A stretch of DNA of 64,000 nt, taken from assembly GCA_963789215.1 (NCBI GenBank), contig CAWBJY010000012.1, forward strand, positions 1 to 64,000. The letters are read 5' to 3'. This document shows, in pieces, positions 33,765 through 41,880 of the stretch; within the stretch, counting starts at the first letter, position 1, and each line of letters starts with the position of its first letter. Made by a program: the position numbers and the translations under genes. Under the pieces are notes generated by a model. The model searched no databases, was not told where the DNA came from, and worked only from the letters and a program-made list of their open reading frames with translations. Source of the DNA: Phormidesmis sp963789215 (GTDB taxonomy: Bacteria > Cyanobacteriota > Cyanobacteriia > Phormidesmidales > Phormidesmidaceae).

Positions 33765-36515
33765 TTAAATGGCTGTAGAAGTAGATGCGCTAAAGACATC
33801 TTGAACACTGCTAATCTGCGCTAGCGTTTTCTCTGCCTGGTTAATGAACGTATCTGCATCTCTTTGCGAGAACGAGAGCTGACCCAAGGAAAGACCGTCT
33901 GCTAGAGCAAAGAGGTCTCTACCGATTCCAAAGTCCGCAATGATATTTGTGATATTGCTTGCCAGCGTAGAGAGGTCTTTGTTAATAACGTTCTTTATTG
34001 CTCCGTAGGTAGTGTCGTTGCTTAATCCGCCTTGGAGTAGGTCATCAAACAGGAAGCCATTGTTATTGGCATCCACTAGCCCATCTGGAATAGGCGCTAG
34101 TGGATCGCGCATAAGACCTGCTACGCCCAGTCTGTCGTCCAGGTTTAGCGGCTCGGCCAGCTTAATTTGGATAATCTCATTGTTGTCAATCTCCGCACCT
34201 GTAGAGTCGCGCCCTACAGAGAAAGGGTAGTTGTTATCGTTGGCAACCAAAAGCGTATCTTCGTCAAGCACTAAAACATCTTCAATGGTGACAAAAGGGA
34301 AGTCGAAAGCCGTTTTACCATCGCCGTTGAGGTCAGCGGCATCGCCAATATTGAGCAAGTCAACCACGGCCTCCTTCTCAACAAAGCCATCTTCGTTTAG
34401 ATCAGAGAAATCGATTTTGAAGATCTTTTTGAACTCAGCCGCGTCGCCTTGCTCGCTATCCCGCTCAATGACCAGAAACTCGCTGTCGTTGATTGGAGTA
34501 AAGTCGCCAATCGCATGGTCAGGTGCGTCCATCTGATAAAGACCGGCTAGCCCTTCAAAGCTGCTGCTAGCAACGTCAAATTCGTAAATGCGCAGTGAAC
34601 CAGCAGGGTCGCCCAGTACCGTGCCCTCTAACATGGGGTAAAGGGTTTGGCGATCGGGGCTAAAGGCCATACCTTCGAAGCCACGAGAGCTAGGGAGATT
34701 GGCCGTTGCCCTACCCGCAAGTACTGCCGGATTATCAGGTGAGAAAACGGTGGGCGCGGTAGCGGTATTTACTACCTCTGCGCCGATGCCAGGAAAGTCG
34801 GTAAAAAACCCGTCTACCCCAATTTGAATCATCTGGGCAATCTCATCTTGCAGCGTTTGGGGCGTCCCATCGGCGTTAAGCGTAAGAAACGGCTCTTCAG
34901 CTCGCAGCGTGTAGGGATGAACCTGCAAACCTGCATCATGAGCATCATTTACAAAAGACGTAACCTCGCCCGTGAGCTGGGTGGTAATTTCAGCCTTGCC
35001 GTCGCCGTTGCCGTCTACAGGTGTCTCTAGAGCCTCGCGCAAAAGGAAATTGTTCTTCCAGGGGCCAGCGCCTTCAGCGTATAGGTCGCTAATAACTTGC
35101 AGAATCTTCTCGGCGTCGAGATCGGCGTAAACTGTGTTCTCTGAAAGCGGCTGCTCGACAGCATCGAGAAAGTCTTGGCCGTAAATAGCGGCTAGGTCAT
35201 TACCTTGAGCAACGTTGTAGCGGATATCGTAAGGAAAAGAGAAAGGATCGGTAGGGTCAGCGGCAGTGGTGGCATCACCATAGAGCTGCACAATGGGAAT
35301 ATCGCCTAAGCCTTCCGCGTCCAGCCTAGCCTGAATCTCAATCAGGTTTTGGACTTCAAAAGACTGAATAAAAATTCGGTTAGGGTCAGTGAAATCGTTG
35401 GCAATTAAAGCATCTACTAGGAGCTGGCTAGTGTCTTGATTGATCGGCGTACCATCTAGATAAGTTCCTTCTTTCGCTAAGAAGGTAGGATGCTTCGTCT
35501 CGGGATAAATGCCAATTTTTTTGCCGGTCTCAGCTTCTTTGCGTTTAACTAGATCAATCACTTCAGTGAAAGTGGGCACTTCAAACTGGCCGTCAAACTC
35601 AGCGTTCTCAGGCCGCACACCTGGAATGCGTTCTTTAGCTCTAAGTGTTTTGAGTTCGGCGAGGGTAAAGTCTTCAACAAACCAGCCGGTCAGCTCGGTG
35701 CTATCGACGGTTTTGGTAGTCTCACGGTCGGCAAATTCGGGGCGATCGCTCACATCGGTTGTGCCTGAAATCTCATTCTCATGACGAGCCACCAACACGC
35801 CGTCTTTAGTCACCACCAAATCAGGTTCAATAAAGTCCGCACCTAGATCAATCGCTAGTTCATAAGAAGCCAGCGTATGTTCAGGGCGGCTACCGCTAGC
35901 GCCTCGGTGCCCAATCACCAGCGGATCTTGACCGTTAAGCGTGTTGAAATTAGTGATATTGGGCGTCGAGATGGGCGTATCTACCAGCTTGCCGGTGCTG
36001 TCAAAGTGCAGCACGTAGGGGCCAAACTCTTCACCAATCCAAATGTCTCCTTCGCTATCAATTACAAAAGATTCAACATCAAAGTCAGAACCCGTTAAAT
36101 TCCGCTCGGCAGACCCTTCATTTTGAATATCAAAGGGGATCAGGTTATCCGGGTCGCTGAGCTGCACAAAGCCCTGCACGTCAACGCTGCCATCACCACC
36201 TTCAGATCCGGTAAAGTTAGGGTCAACTTGGTAGATTCGCAACAGGTAATCGGCACTGTTGGCCTTAGAGCCAAAGCCATTGTCAGAGAGAAACCAGTAG
36301 GCAGAACCATTGCCGCCTGGCGCAAACTGCACGCCGCTAAAGCCCTGTACCGGCGGACTTGCAAAAGGCCCAGTGCGACCGTTGGCATCAATGCCCTCTC
36401 CTGTCGGTGGGCCTTCGGCAAAGGTATCAGCGGGCAGGGAGGCGTAGCCTTCTAGCTCAGTAACATTTTGAGCGGTATCTTGAGCCTGCGCGAGTTGGCT
36501 GTTGGAATTTGCCAT
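33765..36515 (-). CDS. Glycerophosphodiester phosphodiesterase embedded in a phytase-like propeller
   Basis: A 916-residue protein. Residues 1-190 start a phytase-like/esterase-like propeller (GFSGVQFAPGGNGSAYWFLS, SFVIDSEGDIWIGEEFGPYV). A complete GDPD domain is inserted at about residues 198-600, with the active-site segment VIGHRGASGSRPEHTLASY, FIEPDLVVTKDGVLVARHE and GIYPETKHP. From about residue 620 the propeller resumes (SRGFEGMAFSPDRQTLYPML, TIEDVLVLDEDTLLVANDNN). The C-terminus (DLFALADGLSLGQLSF, LAQISSVQDVF) resembles the tail of the nuclease at 20503-23736. It should release glycerol phosphate and perhaps phytate phosphate outside the cell. A Pho-type box lies at 36626-36655. Confidence 0.88.
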   Translation of the reverse strand: MANSNSQLAQAQDTAQNVTELEGYASLPADTFAEGPPTGEGIDANGRTGPFASPPVQGFSGVQFAPGGNGSAYWFLSDNGFGSKANSADYLLRIYQVDPNFTGSEGGDGSVDVQGFVQLSDPDNLIPFDIQNEGSAERNLTGSDFDVESFVIDSEGDIWIGEEFGPYVLHFDSTGKLVDTPISTPNITNFNTLNGQDPLVIGHRGASGSRPEHTLASYELAIDLGADFIEPDLVVTKDGVLVARHENEISGTTDVSDRPEFADRETTKTVDSTELTGWFVEDFTLAELKTLRAKERIPGVRPENAEFDGQFEVPTFTEVIDLVKRKEAETGKKIGIYPETKHPTFLAKEGTYLDGTPINQDTSQLLVDALIANDFTDPNRIFIQSFEVQNLIEIQARLDAEGLGDIPIVQLYGDATTAADPTDPFSFPYDIRYNVAQGNDLAAIYGQDFLDAVEQPLSENTVYADLDAEKILQVISDLYAEGAGPWKNNFLLREALETPVDGNGDGKAEITTQLTGEVTSFVNDAHDAGLQVHPYTLRAEEPFLTLNADGTPQTLQDEIAQMIQIGVDGFFTDFPGIGAEVVNTATAPTVFSPDNPAVLAGRATANLPSSRGFEGMAFSPDRQTLYPMLEGTVLGDPAGSLRIYEFDVASSSFEGLAGLYQMDAPDHAIGDFTPINDSEFLVIERDSEQGDAAEFKKIFKIDFSDLNEDGFVEKEAVVDLLNIGDAADLNGDGKTAFDFPFVTIEDVLVLDEDTLLVANDNNYPFSVGRDSTGAEIDNNEIIQIKLAEPLNLDDRLGVAGLMRDPLAPIPDGLVDANNNGFLFDDLLQGGLSNDTTYGAIKNVINKDLSTLASNITNIIADFGIGRDLFALADGLSLGQLSFSQRDADTFINQAEKTLAQISSVQDVFSASTSTAI

Positions 36516-36625
36516 GTCGATAATGAACTCCTGATTTTTTGTGGTGAATAATTACGAACAACAGATGATCTGTGCTAAGAGCGGCTGCTAAAGCACCCTG
36601 CTGAGAAGAGAGTAGATACTTTGGG

Positions 36626-36655
36626 TTGTTAAAGCGCTGTTAAAGCCGTGCGAAT
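36626..36655 (-). promoter_or_regulatory. Candidate Pho box upstream of the GDPD/phytase-like gene
   Basis: TTGTTAAA (36626) and CTGTTAAA (36637) are followed 11 bases later by GTGCGAAT (36648). On the minus strand these read TTTAACAA, TTTAACAG and ATTCGCAC, so two near-consensus YTTAAYYW repeats and one weak one. It lies about 110 bases before the start codon. Confidence 0.6.
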
Positions 36656-36724
36656 ATCAAGAGAGAACTATTTGCGTCTTAAAAGTAAGAGAAAGTTTTG
36701 CTTCATATTATCTAACGGTTTTGC

Positions 36725-36757
36725 TGAGCGGTTGTTGAGCGGTTGTTGAGCGGTTGA
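36725..36757. repeat. Three 11-base tandem repeats
   Basis: GAGCGGTTGTT occurs at 36725 and 36736, and GAGCGGTTGAT at 36747, so the unit is 11 bases with one change in the third copy. A second imperfect doublet follows (GCGATCGCTTCTAAACCAC and GCGATCGCCTCTAAACCAC, about 30 bases apart, 36763-36810). Both lie between the stop of the alkaline phosphatase gene and the GDPD promoter. Confidence 0.85.
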
Positions 36758-36825
36758 TGAGGGCGATCGCTTCTAAACCACGTCCTGTGAAGGCGATCGC
36801 CTCTAAACCACATCTTGTTAGGTGA

Positions 36826-39120
36826 TTAGCCGAAGGCAAAGCTGCTTTCGGTAAGTGTGGAGATAGCTACGTTGTTGAGGACAGCGATCGCCAATCCCCC
36901 AGCCGGTGACAAAATCCGCGTATCCGCGCCACTTTGAACTAGATCAACATCCGAGAAGCTAGAGACATCAGAAATGCCGCCAAAGCCAATCACATCTGTG
37001 CCCACCGTGAAGTCGGTGATGATGTTACCCGTGCTAGGAATGCCGCCATAGGCAACCCAAAACTGATCGGCACCCGCGCCACCTGTGAGCGTATTACCGC
37101 CCTCACCGGCAAATAAAACATCATCGCCAGCGCCACCCGCGATCATGTCATTAGAACCCCCTAAAATCAGGTCATCACCATCTCGGCCAAAGATGCGGTT
37201 GCCGCCCTTACTCGTCGTCGCATCAAAAAAATCATCGCCATCGCCACCAAAATAAATTTGGTTCATCATGTCAACTGTAACCGTCGCGCCGCCAGCGGTG
37301 GCAAAGCTAAACTGAGGCACAATCGAAGCCGTGATGGGATCAACGCTCTCAGCAGCCGTTGGCACCGAGGGTAGAGGCAGTGGCGCAGCCCCTCCAGTGA
37401 CAGCCGCATACATAGCCTGATAAATGTGCGATTGATCAACTGTGTTGGTAACGCCAGCGATTTCATTACCATAGGATTCAAAGCCAGAGCCAATCAAGTC
37501 GGTGAGTACTTCAGAACCAGCGCCCTGATAGTACACGGGTACCTGACGGTTCGTGTGAGATCCCCAGCCGTATTTAATCTCAGGGTCAGAGCCAAAGTAA
37601 TGGCCTGCCGCATCTGGCGTATTGGCTTCGTAGGTAAGCGCTTCTGCCCCTTGCTCTCTCAAAAGCTGAGGAAAGTTCTCATCTAGCGTCAGGTACTGAT
37701 CGTGGTCGGCGGTTACTATCAGCAGGTTCTCTTCAAACCCACCGTTGTTGTTAATCCAGCCGATTACATCGCCCACAGCGTTATCAAACTGTAGGGTGTT
37801 GCCAATCATGTTGTCTAAGTTGTCGTCATGAAAGCCCCAGTCGATGTCACCACCTTCAATCATCATCCAGAAGCCGTCTGGATCGTCTTCTAGCACGTCT
37901 AGCGCGGCCAGTGACAGATCACTAAGCGTAGGGTTCTCGTTGCGCTCTCTCGCAATAAACTCAGCGTCGGTTTCGCCTGGTGCTAATGGCCGCTCTAGAT
38001 CGGGATTAGGCGTTTGATCCGCCGCGTCGCCAGAGGTAGAGCTAAAAAGAGAGAACTGGTCAAACCCAGTTAGGCTATAGTCGCCGTTGGCACTGGGCAC
38101 AGGCAGGTTGCCGTTTTGACCGCGAGCGCCGTAAAGCCCGAGCAAACGCTGGCCGCTGTTAGGATCTATGCTAGCAGCCGCAGCGGCTAGGCTTGAGGCT
38201 GCGTCTGTACCGCGCTCTAGAAAGTCGTAGCCGTAAATGTTGCTGTTGGGATTGTTGCTTAGTTCGCTGTAGGTCGATTCTTTAATATAGGTAAAGTCAG
38301 GTTCTACACCGTCTGGTAGAGCCGCTTCATCGGTGGTCGAAAGGGGATGACCGCCGCCTAGTAGAACGGTGGGCTGAAATTCGCGCAGCTCTTGCTGCAA
38401 AATGTTGTCGATAGAAGGAAACTCACCGTCGTATTTGCCCCGGCGGTTAACGTTGGCGGCGGCGGCGGCGGGCGTGGCGTGGTCAATCGGTACGGAGGTA
38501 ACTAGACCGGTCGATTTTCCGCTTTTGTTAGCAGTGGCTAAAATGCTCTCTAGCGATTGCTCAAAAATATCAACGCCTACCGCATTGTTGTAGGATTTTA
38601 CACCGGTATAAAGCGTGGTTGCGGTATTGGCAGAGTCTGGATAGCTATGCTTGATATATTCTGGGTCGCTACCGGCTTCCCAGGGTGTGGGGCCACCTCT
38701 TTCGGGGTCGTAGCCGACGAGGTTGCCGTTGGCATCTGCTGTGGTTGCCCCGCCCGAAGCTTTGGTGCCGGGGTTAAATGCAGGGTCAAATTCAAAGCCG
38801 GGGCGAACAGGGTTTTCGCCGGTAGCAGGGACGGCTAAATCTGCTGGGATTGGCCCTTGAATGAGTTCGTTGCTGTCTAGTAGGGCGCTGTTACCCGTAC
38901 TGTAAACGCCCTCTTGATTGGCAATAGTAGTGCCATAGTTCGTGGCGAGCGTGTAGTTCTCTAGGGTTTGAAAGTTAAGCCCTTCGCCTTTGCCTTCGGT
39001 ATAGAAGTCTGAAAGAGAGTCTCCAGTGTTGCCCTCTTCTATCTGTTTGGCGATCGCAGCAGCCCGAGCCGCATTCCAACCCAGTGCGTCGCCGACCATT
39101 AAAATAACATTCTTAGCCAT
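36826..39120 (-). CDS. Alkaline phosphatase (PhoA-type core) with C-terminal Ca-binding repeats
   Basis: A 764-residue protein that begins at once with the catalytic domain: MAKNVILMVGDALGWNAARA supplies the first metal Asp, DSANTATTLYTGVKSYNNA the nucleophile Ser region, DWGFHDDN and VTADHDQYL the second metal set, and GSHTNRQVPVYYQG the last His. RTX-like repeats follow from about residue 640 (GGDGDDFFDATT, GRDGDDLILGGSND, GGAGDDVLFAGEGG), then a hydrophobic tail. There is no N-terminal signal peptide, so type I secretion is likely. It hydrolyses phosphomonoesters outside the cell. A Pho-type box lies at 39198-39238. Confidence 0.92.
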   Translation of the reverse strand: MAKNVILMVGDALGWNAARAAAIAKQIEEGNTGDSLSDFYTEGKGEGLNFQTLENYTLATNYGTTIANQEGVYSTGNSALLDSNELIQGPIPADLAVPATGENPVRPGFEFDPAFNPGTKASGGATTADANGNLVGYDPERGGPTPWEAGSDPEYIKHSYPDSANTATTLYTGVKSYNNAVGVDIFEQSLESILATANKSGKSTGLVTSVPIDHATPAAAAANVNRRGKYDGEFPSIDNILQQELREFQPTVLLGGGHPLSTTDEAALPDGVEPDFTYIKESTYSELSNNPNSNIYGYDFLERGTDAASSLAAAAASIDPNSGQRLLGLYGARGQNGNLPVPSANGDYSLTGFDQFSLFSSTSGDAADQTPNPDLERPLAPGETDAEFIARERNENPTLSDLSLAALDVLEDDPDGFWMMIEGGDIDWGFHDDNLDNMIGNTLQFDNAVGDVIGWINNNGGFEENLLIVTADHDQYLTLDENFPQLLREQGAEALTYEANTPDAAGHYFGSDPEIKYGWGSHTNRQVPVYYQGAGSEVLTDLIGSGFESYGNEIAGVTNTVDQSHIYQAMYAAVTGGAAPLPLPSVPTAAESVDPITASIVPQFSFATAGGATVTVDMMNQIYFGGDGDDFFDATTSKGGNRIFGRDGDDLILGGSNDMIAGGAGDDVLFAGEGGNTLTGGAGADQFWVAYGGIPSTGNIITDFTVGTDVIGFGGISDVSSFSDVDLVQSGADTRILSPAGGLAIAVLNNVAISTLTESSFAFG

Positions 39121-39197
39121 GGATATAACGCTATCTCCTAGTTCTTTAACCCGTAATCATGTATTTATGCATCCTGCGTAAATACAGTGACAGTCGG

Positions 39198-39238
39198 ATA
39201 TTAAGAAGCTTTATATAACAGATTAAGGAACTATGAAG
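39198..39238 (-). promoter_or_regulatory. Candidate Pho box upstream of the alkaline phosphatase gene
   Basis: Four octamers spaced by 3 bases: ATATTAAG (39198), CTTTATAT (39209), AGATTAAG (39220), CTATGAAG (39231). On the minus strand they read CTTAATAT, ATATAAAG, CTTAATCT and CTTCATAG; the first and third fit YTTAAYYW well. It lies about 80 bases before the start codon. Confidence 0.65.
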
Positions 39239-39248
39239 ACGAGACTAA

Positions 39249-39423
39249 TTCAAAAAGATTTTAAGTCTGCCTTCTAGGCTTAAACCAGTCTTCAAGGTAT
39301 TTGAGAGCGTTCGTTAGCTATTGGTTAGCTGTCTCCTTTCCAGGTGATTGCATTAGCCGCTTTAGGATTTGCCAGTCTCAACGTGACTAGCTCAGCCAAA
39401 AGCACCAAAAGCGTTGATACCCC
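39249..39423 (-). pseudogene. Inverted fragment of arsJ 3' end
   Basis: The reverse complement matches the last 33 codons of arsJ plus about 75 bases downstream (19453-19626) with about seven substitutions. The frame is intact through VLLAELVTLRLANPKAANAI, but no upstream part of arsJ is present. The fragment ends exactly where the inverted-repeat element at 39423 begins, so an insertion or deletion there probably removed the rest of a second arsJ copy. Confidence 0.9.
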
Positions 39424-39555
39424 AGGGGCATTTCATTCTAGATTCAGTTAGCGAATTTACAGGCTTGTAGCTATCGTAGACTCGTAGATTGAAAGCTTGA
39501 AGTCACGTATTCTCGTTAATTCAAAAAAGCTATCATTTAGAATGAAACAGCCCTG
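39423..39555. mobile_element. MITE-like element with 20-base imperfect inverted ends
   Basis: The left end CAGGGGCATTTCATTCTAGA and the right end, read on the other strand, CAGGGCTGTTTCATTCTAAA agree at 15 of 20 bases, including a perfect TTTCATTCTA core. The 133-base interval contains no open frame. No clear target duplication was found. It is most likely a non-autonomous element of a cyanobacterial IS. Confidence 0.6.
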
Positions 39556-39572
39556 ATGTATTACCTGGCGTC

Positions 39573-39686
39573 CTGATTGCAGTGGTCTATGTGCAGAAGC
39601 CTTATCTGTCAGCCAAAGTCAAAGCGTTCTTAGCGTTTATGCAAGCGTTAGCACAACAGCTTAAGCGTAACTATATTGTGACCTAG
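39573..39686 (+). pseudogene. Probable C-terminal fragment of a LysR-type regulator
   Basis: A 37-codon frame ending at TAG 39684 reads LIAVVYVQKPYLSAKVKAFL and then AFMQALAQQLK. LysR-type regulators commonly end with a strand of the form VxVxYPxRRxLSAKVRAFIDF, which this resembles. Nothing upstream in frame supports a full gene. It borders the MITE-like element on the side away from the arsJ fragment. Confidence 0.4.
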
Positions 39687-39759
39687 TCGGTATAGAGCTT
39701 GGAGAGCTTGGGTTCTGAAATGGACAGCCTTACCAAGCGCTGCATTCGGTAGATATAGT

Positions 39760-39790
39760 AGACCCCTAGCTTAGGTTAAGCCAGGGGTCT
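39760..39790. terminator. Stable hairpin in the gap
   Basis: AGACCCCTAGCTTA pairs with TAAGCCAGGGGTCT around a GGT loop, with one mismatch. AAAAGG follows on the plus side. It lies about 170 bases beyond the lipoprotein gene (minus strand) and has no T-run on that strand. It could be a bidirectional terminator or part of a degraded repeat. Confidence 0.4.
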
Positions 39791-39962
39791 AAAAGGCGAA
39801 AATCCGAGCACACAGAGTGCACCGTTCAAAAGGCCCACTGAGAGTAAATAGAAATCGCGCGGTTGAAAAGCGAACAGGCAGCATTTCAGCTAGATTCTTA
39901 GCTAAACCAACCGGGCGAATGACCTATTCAACAATGTAGCCTAGACGCATTTCGGCTAAAAA

Positions 39963-40445
39963 CTAGTCAACCTTTTCGACGCCTTTTGCGGCGATGTAAG
40001 GTTTGCCAGTGTAAGCATCTACAACATCTTGATCTAGAGTAATGCTGTAGGCCTCATCTACTGCCGCTGGGTCTAGCTCCATAACGTCACCAGTGACTTC
40101 AACATTATCGTCTACTTGGGGAGACGGTAGGTTATGAACAACTAACATCTCTTCGCCGCGCATAGATTCTTCATCAATTGCAGTAAAGAGGTTAGGTGAA
40201 AGGACTTCCGTGACCTTTGTGCTGATTGTGACGGTTTCGCCCATTAGGCTGCCGAGGTCATCAGTTGCATTGTCGCCACCGACTTCAGCATCGGCCGGTA
40301 CAGCAGCCTGCTCGCTAGGTGTGTCTGCTTGCGAATCAACGTTGTTTAGATCAGGTTCTGCGTTGCAGGCTGCGAGTGAGAAAGAAAGGGCAATGGCGAT
40401 CGCGCCGCCAATTTTGGTTACTTTGCTCAAAAGTTGAGTTGTCAT
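39963..40445 (-). CDS. Small lipoprotein with OB-fold-like domain, function unknown
   Basis: A 160-residue protein. The signal peptide ends in the lipobox LAAC near residue 27, giving a lipid-anchored envelope protein. An acidic low-complexity linker (to about residue 65) precedes a compact domain beginning SLMGETVTISTKVTEVLSPN, then EEMLVVHNLP and DNVEVTGDVMEL, a strand pattern like small OB-fold domains of cyanobacterial lipoproteins with unknown role. It is monocistronic, with a symmetric element at 40525-40540 in its promoter region. Confidence 0.75.
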   Translation of the reverse strand: MTTQLLSKVTKIGGAIAIALSFSLAACNAEPDLNNVDSQADTPSEQAAVPADAEVGGDNATDDLGSLMGETVTISTKVTEVLSPNLFTAIDEESMRGEEMLVVHNLPSPQVDDNVEVTGDVMELDPAAVDEAYSITLDQDVVDAYTGKPYIAAKGVEKVD

Positions 40446-40524
40446 GAGATCTTATCTCCGTAAGTGTTTTTATACCTTACGGAAACGATTGAGCGATCGC
40501 GCTATACCCAAAGATGTATAATAG

Positions 40525-40540
40525 ATTACATTTTTGTAAT
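40525..40540. promoter_or_regulatory. Short symmetric site upstream of the lipoprotein gene
   Basis: ATTACA, four T, TGTAAT: a perfect six-base dyad 80 bases before the lipoprotein start. Its size and position suit a repressor site, but I cannot name the regulator. The remaining stretch to 40858 shows nothing further that I can support. Confidence 0.35.
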
Positions 40541-40858
40541 GCAGATAGAGCAGGCTATTTAGCCGGTTTTGTTGCAGTTGATGAGCAGAGATAAATAACT
40601 CCATTATCACTCCCTCCTCAACGTCAACGGCTCGATAGAGGTACTCCCGTGTCCCTTTTATCTTGCAACGGGTTTCATCTATCTGCTCGCCATAAATCGT
40701 TGATGGGCCTCATTTTTGCAACACAGCCTACTCAACACATACCAGTACTAATACTGTCCGCGCATTCAGCTGCTCAGCAGAGATAGGGAGTGTAATAAGT
40801 ACAAACAGATTATTTTGAACAAATATTTCTGTAGATTTTTCATTCTCTGCAAATACCC

Positions 40859-41779
40859 ATGTGTAACCGGTCTTCTTCCTTTTCGTCGCACCAGCTCGCT
40901 TCATGGTCGGCTCGGGCTGGGGTGGGCGCTTGTCTCCTGGTTCTCGGTGCGTGCAGTACTGTACAAATTCCTAGCGAGCCGAAGGTATCACCCGCAACTT
41001 CCGCTACCTTGCAATTTTCCCAGTCTAAAGAGGTGCCTACAGATCAGCTACCGGCTGAGCTACTCGGTACATTTGATGTCACTCAGGAGGCGTGTTCGGC
41101 GTCCTCGATGACTCGGTTAACGATTGCACATAACCAGCTCAATTTCTACTATGGGTTCGCTAACGTCGATTCGGTCGCGTTGCGAGACAGCGGGTACGAC
41201 ATTGATGCAACCCTCTTTCAACAAGAAGGACAGGTAGAAGTCGTTCCCGAGGCAGTCACCTATAGAATTGAGCCAAGCGAGCAGGGCGATCGCATCCAAT
41301 TTGAAAATGATTGGGCTGACAGTAAGCCAACATCAATGGTTCGCTGCACAGAGTCGGATAGCCAACCCTCGCCAGATGGTAGCGCATACATCGATACCAT
41401 CACACCTGACAAAACCATCGAGTTAGCATTTGCTAGCGGTGCGAGCAGCGCGACCGTTTCGGACACCATTAGTGGTTTTGACTTTCATGACTATTTGGTG
41501 CGGGCATCCGCCAACCAAACTTTAAGGGCAACTCTAAAGAGCGACGGCCCCGCGTTGATAATTGTCATTGAAAACGATGGCTATCAATCTGATGCTGGTC
41601 AAAGTCTGCCAGCCAATATTCAAGAAAATATCACCGATAGCACGGGCACATCGAAAGGATGGCTCTGGGAGGGCACCCTCCCCCATGATGGCGTATACAG
41701 AGTGCGCGTTATCCATTCTGGGCCAGCGGCTAATCAAGGGTCTACAAGTCCTTATACGCTTACTGTAGGCATTGATTAG
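40859..41779 (+). CDS. Lipoprotein with C-terminal beta-sandwich, function unknown
   Basis: A 306-residue protein. The N-terminus has a hydrophobic core and lipobox LGAC near residue 32, so it should be lipid-anchored. Residues 60-165 form a domain with paired Cys (CSASSMTRLTIAHNQLNFYY and MVRCTE). The C-terminal part, from about residue 195, reads ISGFDFHDYLVRASANQTLR, DGPALIIVIEND, GVYRVRVIHSGPAA and SPYTLTVGID, the strand order of bacterial pre-peptidase-like beta-sandwich domains and lysozyme-inhibitor-like domains. No catalytic residues are evident. It has no clear operon partner. Confidence 0.65.
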   Translation: MCNRSSSFSSHQLASWSARAGVGACLLVLGACSTVQIPSEPKVSPATSATLQFSQSKEVPTDQLPAELLGTFDVTQEACSASSMTRLTIAHNQLNFYYGFANVDSVALRDSGYDIDATLFQQEGQVEVVPEAVTYRIEPSEQGDRIQFENDWADSKPTSMVRCTESDSQPSPDGSAYIDTITPDKTIELAFASGASSATVSDTISGFDFHDYLVRASANQTLRATLKSDGPALIIVIENDGYQSDAGQSLPANIQENITDSTGTSKGWLWEGTLPHDGVYRVRVIHSGPAANQGSTSPYTLTVGID

Positions 41780-41880
41780 CTTCATCAGTAGGCCACGCTA
41801 AGAATCAGCACTCTTATAGCATTGGTCGCCTTCAATTCCTGAAATCTAAAAGATAATCGTGCTGTAAAGCACAGAGACAG

